Assembly: GCA_014529385.2 (NCBI GenBank)
Contig: CM043958.1
Span: 143,614,734 to 143,678,733 of the forward strand
Reading direction: 5' to 3'
Source of the DNA: Adiantum capillus-veneris
Taxonomy: Eukaryota > Streptophyta > Polypodiopsida > Polypodiales > Pteridaceae
Length of the DNA: 64,000 bases
Numbering within the stretch: the stretch's first letter is position 1; every line of letters starts with the position of its first letter. A program made the position numbers and the translations under genes. Shown piece by piece: positions 58,021 to 64,000 of the stretch. The notes under the pieces are model-generated. The model ran no database searches, was not told where the DNA came from, and worked only from the letters and a program-made list of their open reading frames with translations.

Positions 58021-59424
58021 TTCCCCTAAAGGACTTTAACTTTTCCGTCTCAGCAATTTGTTTTCCCCAAGTTTTTGTGGTCAGAATTGATCCAAACTGA
58101 TTGATACTTGGTCAATTGTTTAATCTTGTCAGTTGGACAACTTCTGTTTCATCAAGTGAGAATTTTGTTGCAGTTATGCTGAAAAAGACATTATACGCGT
58201 ATGATGTCTTTTTTTTCACAAATTTGGACAATTTTGGTTATACTCACTCTCAGTAGCCCCCTTATGCTCTTTCCACTCACAAATTCAGTTTGAACTCTGT
58301 TTGAGCAAGTTATGGCTAATTTAGGCTTTTCTTGGCAATTTTCCGCTTTTGACTTGTTTTGGGTCAATTGTGATCCAAATGGGATGAAACTTGAAATATA
58401 ACCTCTAGACAGCTATTACAATGGATCTGTGTTGGCACAGTATCAAAATATGTCCAAAATTAGGTCAAAGACATCATACGCGTATGATGTCTTTTTCATC
58501 AATTTGGGTCAAAACTTGATATTTATGCTTCCTACAGTGCTTGTAACAATCTTGTCAGGTCATATATCAAAAATAAGTAGTGGATGTGCTAAAAGACATT
58601 ATACGCGTATGATGTCTTTTGTCCCAGATTTTGACTATTCTTGGTTTTAAGCCCTCTCCAATGTTTATAATTGAGTTTCAAGTGTTTTTGTCAGGTTTGA
58701 ATGTAAAAACAAGATCTGAATCCAAAATTTTCTCTTCTTTGCGTTTCTTGGACTCCGACTTGTCTTTTTGGGTTTCTTTGAGTGTTAATGCTCTTGTTTT
58801 AAGTTGAAATTAGGGTATAACCCCCCTTTTGAACACTCTGGTAAAGTCAAAATTTTTGTTTTGGTCTCTGTTTGGTCATTAAGACATCATACGCGTATGA
58901 TGTCTAAAGTTGCAGATTTCCAGTTTTTTTGGCACAGAATCCTTTCTAAAGCTTTCTCTAGTGCTCAGCAACTCCCAGATACACAGAAAATTTCTCTGAC
59001 TTTTGTTTATTGCAAGTTTCACTACTAACTCGACGGTTTAGTGATCTAACATGCAATCAACCATATCAAGCAAATACTCCAATGATTACTAGCTCTAGAT
59101 CAGGATCATATGAAGTCCTACCTAAGCTATTCCTAATCATAAAATGGGTTTGGTAATTGTGATTTTAAAGAGATCCACTGCCACTCACGGACTAGCAAAT
59201 TCTTCTTCTATCAACAACTACTCAACACCAACAAAACAACAAACAAATCTAAGCTAAACTAAAAATACTGTCAACACGGAAGACCCAGGAATACCCCACT
59301 TCCTAGAATCTCTCGAGATCTTCGGAGTCCACCACTCCTAGATCTTTTCTAACTAAAGTATACAAAGTAGTTTATACGGCTCACCTCGTAGGATTAGTCT
59401 AAGGTCACCTACTTAGGGCTCTCG
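58021..59424 (-). other. Leader (5' untranslated region) upstream of gag
   Basis: 1.4 kb between the primer site and gag. No gene. The gag-proximal half carries four palindromes; the distal half (58905-59424) has none. Confidence 0.8.
58187..58904. repeat. Array of four 22-bp palindromes in the gag leader
   Basis: Copies at 58187-58208 and 58595-58616 (each one change, GACATT for GACATC) and at 58470-58491 and 58883-58904 (perfect). Spacings are 283, 125 and 288, matching the four ORF3-proximal copies of the ORF3 leader. The palindrome nearest gag begins 167 nt from the gag start. Confidence 0.97.
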
Positions 59425-59442
59425 TCCCCGACAGCGGCGCCA
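59425..59442 (-). other. Primer binding site, tRNA-Asp type
   Basis: Minus strand TGGCGCCGCTGTCGGGGA two bases inside the 5' LTR. It matches the complement of the plant tRNA-Asp 3' end (from family knowledge TGGCGCCGTTGCCGGGGA) at all but two positions. Common in Tat/Athila-type elements. Confidence 0.88.
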
Positions 59443-59444
59443 AA

Positions 59445-60393
59445 TGTTAAGGCGGTTACGCCGCTAGTGGAATCTAAATAGCGAGAACTCAACCAACAAC
59501 AGAATTTGTCAGACGAGGACGAAGCTTGACCCGCAGGCGCATGGAAACAACTAGGTGGGTGTCAAATCACCTACTCGACCTTCTAATGACAATCACTACT
59601 AAGGAAATCAAATCTAAGTTCTAAAATACGCAAGTGACTGAAATCCGTACTACGAACGAATACTATACGAAACAGGATCTAGAATCGTTGAATCGATCTC
59701 AAACTCAAGGGGAAGTCTATACACTAGGTAAGAACAACACCCTAAAGACTTGAACTGCAAAATCAACCTATAACCACTCCGTGCGGTAAACGCGTATGAA
59801 GACAGGCCGAAAAATACAGGTGACCGAAACTTGACCCCGATGGTACTAATGTGTAGCTCTACTCGTTGTGGTTCTATAGATATGCTGCATGCTCTATTCC
59901 GACACACGAGTTGGAAGAAAACTCACACCGAAGTTCGTAGGAACTTACCACACATAGAAGCTGATAGTGCGCACTCTTGGTATCAGTGCGTAGCTCTCGC
60001 CGTTGCTAACACAATGGCGGTGTCGCTTCTCCAATGGCGGCTCCATAGCTCGCGTAGCAAGTAGATAAGACTCTCTCTCTCTCTCTCTCTCACTCTCTCT
60101 CAGACACAGTCACGGCGCTCAAAAACTCACCTTTGATTAATAAAACTGAATCTCCTTAGGTTACAAAAACTTTGGCTTATATACCTTAGCCTTGGAGGTG
60201 AGAACATCTCTAACTAATTACATCCGCAAGTGAAATTACTTCGGGATTACAAGCTGGAAACTCAATTGAGTCCCGTTACTTAATGAATGGCTCAATTCAA
60301 AATCAATGTCAGAAAGACATTTATTACAATCAATGGTTACAAAAATGATGAGTGTGAGCAAAAATGTGGGTGTGATCCTCTGCTGGCTCAACA
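59445..60393 (-). repeat. 5' LTR of the 19-kb element
   Basis: 949 bp. Minus-strand TATA box TATATAAG at 60183-60176. It contains a CT/GA run at about 60071-60108. It retains 57 bp lost from the 3' LTR, within which TCATACGCGT (minus strand, 59799-59790) equals part of the palindrome. Confidence 0.97.
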
Positions 60394-62509
60394 AGGCAGC
60401 TCTAATCTGAGTCCACAGACAAACATCCAACTTATGGCAGCTTCTCAATAAAATTTCCTCCCATGTGAACTGTTGGGGATGTAGAGAAATCACAGCTCCA
60501 TGTAAGACTTTCAGCAACAATTGGTTTTTGGGACAATTTATAAAGAGGTGAGCCAAAGTTTCTTCTTCTAGATTGCATCTGTGGCAGAGGTCATGAGTTC
60601 TCCTAATTTTGTTGGCCTTGGCCCCAATCTAAAGACCATTATGAATGATCAACCACAGAGTCAATGCATGTTTGATTGGGGTAGGGAAATCCCAGAGGAA
60701 CTTGAACCTGTACCCCCATTGTTTCTTACTCCACAACTTTCATCTGGTGTTGAGCTTATGTTGCGGGTCTTTCCCAACTTCTTTAACCTGTAGGAAACTC
60801 TTATAGAATACAAACAAGGTATTAGTAAGATTTTGAGCTTGATGACAATGTGTTGTTTTGATTGACACATTGTGTAGGAATCTGTTCAAAATCTCCCTCA
60901 CCCAACCAGCAGTAGACTCTCTGAGCTAGAAGGTAGCCCTGATGCTATGTTGATCCATCCATTGGTTATTACAATAAAGGTCCTTCCAAATTTTGATGCC
61001 TTTTTTAAAACACAAGTGGTATCTTCTGCTAATTTGGATATTCAGTTTGTCAAATAATTGGCCTAGCCATATGGAGTTTTGCATGACAAAATTCAAATCA
61101 TAACAAGTCAGGCGAAAGGGTCTTATCTGTCTTGATAGATTTCAAAGACTCCCAAAATTTGCAAGTGAGGACTATCCCTCTGTAATTTAGGGCTTGTTGG
61201 ATGAGAGTGACTTATTTGAGGCTTAGTCTAGACCAAGCTTTGGATCTTTGTACACAAAAGGAACTGATGTTTCTATGAATAAGCTTAGCCCAATAGTCTT
61301 CATAGTTAATAGACTGCCATATCCATTTGGCAGACAGTTTTTGAGCCAAGTATTCCAAGTTAAGTAAGCCAAGACCACCTACTTCTTTGGGCTGGCAGTA
61401 GGTAGACTAGGCCACCTTAGGGATTTTGGTCGTGTCCTCATTCCCTCCCCATAGGAATCTTCTTGGTAATTGAAAAATTCTATTTAGCTGAGTTTTGGAA
61501 GGTTTCCAACAAGCCAGAAATTATATCATGGAGGATAGTAGGTAATGTTTTAGGACAAAAATCCTTGCAGATAATGAAGGCTGAATGTTCTACCAAAGAA
61601 ATACCTTAGATCTAAATTTGTTAAAGATCCATTCAAACATTTGTGCCATACTGACTTTGAAACCCATCCATCCTCACTCTGTTGATAGCCAGCCTGAGTA
61701 ACCAAAGCAGGAGAAGTACCATTGGAAGTTTTGAAACCAATTTTGATATGATTTATCTGTGACCCAGATGCTAATAAAAAGAGTGCTAATTATATGTATC
61801 TGCCTTTAATGAATCCCTTTTTCTCTTAGAGAATGATTTTATTCATGAGAGGGCTAATTCTTCTCGCTAAGGACAAGGCACTGATCTTATAAATAGAAGT
61901 CAGACAGGAGATCATTCTCCAGTTAGAGAGATCATCCTTTGGACCCTTTTTATGTATTAGCTTGATGACCCCAATATTAACCTATGACGAAAGAGCTCCT
62001 AGTCTAACAGCTGCCAGACTTGCATGATGTAGGGTATAATGAAGTCTTGATATGCTTTGAAAAAATCATTTGGAATCCCATCTATGCCTGAAGTTTTTCC
62101 ATCTTTCAAAGATCTAATATTCTCTCAAAGCTCCCCCCTTGAGATGTGGTTGTCCAACACCTTTGCCAGATCATGTGATAAACATTTTTTCCTGATCTTG
62201 GCAATATGGGCTCTTGCATCTCATATTTCCACCTTTCTTGTGGGAGGGCCAGAGAAAATATGAGAGTAGAAAGTATGCACATACTCCAGATTTTCTTTAT
62301 GATTTGTAACATGTTACCATATACATGTGGTAGTGATGTGTGTAAACAACACTTGGAACGCCGGGGCATTTTTTCCCTCTTTAGGAGGTTTTTCACCCCA
62401 TGCATTGTAGATGAGCCCATCACTCTAGGGTCATCTATCTTTCTATTGCACACTAAGTAATAAATCTTTGTTGTGTCACCCTTGAGCTTCCTTTATCTTC
62501 TCCAAGCTG
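60394..62509 (-). mobile_element. LINE (L1-type) ORF2 remnant
   Basis: Minus-strand translation from about 62500 gives AQGDTTKIYYL, DGKTSGIDGIPNDFFKAY (RT block), GVIKLIHKKGPKDDLSNWR (RT block) and KGFIKGRY. Downstream come FGRTFSLHYLQGFLS-like sequence and the zf-RVT finger CHRCNLEEETLAHLFINCP at 60580-60535. The palm with YADD is deleted around 61790. Many stops. The 5' part is missing where copia sequence begins. It continues at 41387. Confidence 0.85.
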
Positions 62510-62541
62510 TGTGTGTCTCCCTGTAACCCTAATTCCAACAA

Positions 62542-62553
62542 TTGGTATCAGAG
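62542..62553 (+). other. Primer binding site, initiator tRNA-Met type
   Basis: TGGTATCAGAGC, the standard copia primer site, 340 bp upstream of gag. Confidence 0.88.
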
Positions 62554-62893
62554 CAAGTCACGTCCTCTCGTGCTTAGTCGCCAAAACATCCATGCTTGTT
62601 TTCTCAGATTTCAATGAGCTTTGGCAAGCGTCAACAGGTCGACAAAAATTTTGGGTAAGCTCGTTGAGCTTGGCCTGCTCAAAATTTCATTTCGGGCTCA
62701 TTTCCACCTTCGTTTGCACTACAGCTAGGTTTGCACAGGCAATTTTGTCATTTTGTGCAAAATTTTGTCAGTGCTAATTACTGCATAACAAGTCCCATAC
62801 AATCTACTGCGGGTTGTGCTATATAGCATGTGCTAGTCTCACTCAGTTTCTCCTCATTTCGGGTAGTTTTTACATCAGGTCCATGCATTTTCC

Positions 62894-63741
62894 ATGGCTG
62901 ACAAGAGCACAGATGTGTTCAAGTTTTTTGCTGCTAAGGAAAAATTGGATGGGGACAATTACCCTATGTGGTCTTACATGATGCAACAAGTGCTTGTATC
63001 AAAGGGAGTTTGGAACATTGTGCAGGGCATTGATGTACGTCCTGCTATTGTGGATGCAGGCAATGTTGAAGATGCTTCAGGTTTTGCTGCTGCTGTCAGA
63101 GATGTTTTGCCTATGGCTGAGCAGGCTCGTTGGGATGTAAGAGATGTGCAGGCTCATGCATTGATTGCATTGTCTATGAAGCACACTATCACTCCTCATA
63201 TCCGTTCAACAAAATCTACAAAATTGGCTTGGGATGTTCTATCAGGTCTTGCAATGAGGCTAAAATTTCTTTGCTACGTGAAGAGCTAGAATCGAAGATT
63301 ATGCATGAGGAAGATGAAATGGACACTTTCCTTGCTGGTGTCAAGGATGTTAATGAACAACTAATTTCTACAGGAGAAGTCATTTCTGACAGTTCACTTA
63401 TGCAGACTGTTCTTGATGCTTTGCCAGATTCTTACCAAACTTTTGCTAGTACTTGGAGACTTATGACCCAAGGAAATCCTGAATTTGTCAAGTTTGATGC
63501 ATTATGCACATTGTTGTTGCAAGAGTCACTTTCTAGAAAAAATAGGACTAGGCAGCATGCAGTTGAACAAGCTTTTATTGCAGCTCAAAGAAAAGGTGGG
63601 AATAGCAATGTAGCCACTTCTTATGGTTCTGCACTGCAAGTGGAAAAACTTTTGTTCCTAATGCTTCTGCTGGCAGAACTTTGTCTAGCAATTTTGGTGA
63701 TAAGTGTTGAAAGGACGCCCTTTAAACGACGTTTCCATTAA
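62894..63741 (+). pseudogene. Copia gag, frameshifted and truncated
   Basis: Starts MADKSTDVFKFFAAKEKLDG and continues NYPMWSYMMQQVLVSKGVWN, the N-terminal gag domain of plant copia elements. A frameshift near 63250 moves the protein to the frame that runs through LLREELESKIMHEEDEMDTF and VLDALPDSYQTFASTW. A third register carries …SSNFGDKC, the expected start of the zinc knuckle, which is cut by a stop right after the first Cys. Protease and later domains are absent. Confidence 0.85.
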
Positions 63742-64000
63742 GATTCCTCAAAGATTCTGTAAAGATTCCACATGAAGATGGTGATGAAGTAATGAAGATG
63801 AAGATGGATGCTGCAACATGAAGATACGAGTTCATGGACATCATCGAATATCCAGTTATTATTATTTTGATCCATTACGGCCACTTTTGTAATGTTTACG
63901 GGAACCTCATATTTTAAATCGGCACTTGTATTTTGGCCGCAGATGCTTGTATCATGAGTAAAGCCAACTCAGTTTCTTGTAATTAAGCTCTGTAGAAGCC

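Larger units (their letters stand above)
41388..60393 (-). mobile_element. Full-length 19.0-kb Ty3/gypsy (Tat-like) LTR retrotransposon
   Basis: LTRs at 41388-42273 (886 bp) and 59445-60393 (949 bp) begin TGTTAAGG and end CTCAACA on the plus strand, and the whole is flanked by a perfect AGGCA duplication (41383-41387 and 60394-60398). The primer site matches tRNA-Asp. Order in element sense: LTR, leader, gag, PR1, RT, RNase H, two zinc-binding domains, integrase, PR2, spacer, ORF3, LTR. I count about 12 substitutions between the LTRs (roughly 1.4%), so insertion is fairly recent. Even so, pol and ORF3 carry stops and frameshifts, so this copy is probably not autonomous. Confidence 0.97.
62511..64000 (+). 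mobile_element. Ty1/copia element, 5' part
   Basis: A primer site TGGTATCAGAGC lies at 62542-62553, preceded by only about 30 bp of possible LTR (TGTGTGTCTCC…CCAACA), so the 5' LTR is nearly all missing. A leader of about 340 bp and gag follow. Sequence after gag (63742-64000) is non-coding and may be the element's 3' part after an internal deletion, but no LTR pair is visible. Confidence 0.65.

Overview
This window is transposable-element sequence from end to end and looks like pericentromeric or other heterochromatin of a land plant with a large genome. The evidence is the mix of element types: Ty3/gypsy elements of Tat-like organisation with a tRNA-Asp type primer site, Ty1/copia elements with a TGGTATCAGAGC (initiator-Met) primer site, an L1-type LINE, long CT, TG and AT microsatellites, and many decayed copies nested in one another. 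I found no convincing host gene, tRNA or rRNA. I cannot name the species.

The centrepiece is a full-length 19.0-kb LTR retrotransposon on the minus strand (41388-60393), flanked by a 5-bp duplication AGGCA and inserted in an older LINE. In element order it carries: 5' LTR; tRNA-Asp primer site; a leader with four 22-bp palindromes; gag; an in-frame UAG; a first retropepsin; RT, RNase H and integrase in the -1 frame; a second retropepsin fused behind the integrase with a repeated Trp motif; an internal polypurine tract; a spacer with five more palindromes; a large ORF of unknown function (ORF3); a terminal polypurine tract; and the 3' LTR. The integrase zinc-binding domain is tandemly duplicated. 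A decayed plus-strand copy of the same family fills 1-17757 and has the same layout, so these features belong to the family and are not accidents of one copy.

Layout. 1-17757: plus-strand relative of the 19-kb element, entered within the pol region, interrupted at 5078-6395 by a TTAA-flanked DNA element and at 11448-17003 by two tandem internally deleted copia elements sharing LTRs. 17758 to about 27390: a decayed gypsy element on the minus strand with its own post-integrase ORF, interrupted at 21559-22846 by a second TTAA-flanked element. About 27395-37093: a decayed plus-strand gypsy element, split at 31062-36656 by a gag-only LTR element with long, microsatellite-rich LTRs. 37094-38800: a copia integrase scrap and a gypsy remnant whose LTR carries an array of heat-shock elements. 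38800-41050: mostly unassigned AT-rich DNA with one candidate inverted-repeat element. 41053-62509: LINE split by the 19-kb element. 62511-64000: start of a copia element with a broken gag.

The most unusual biology is in the 19-kb family: two proteases, two integrase zinc fingers, two polypurine tracts, and two leaders with the same spacing of a strictly conserved palindrome, one before gag and one before ORF3, each ending 167-168 nt before its start codon. This suggests that ORF3 is a second expressed unit with its own copy of the gag leader.
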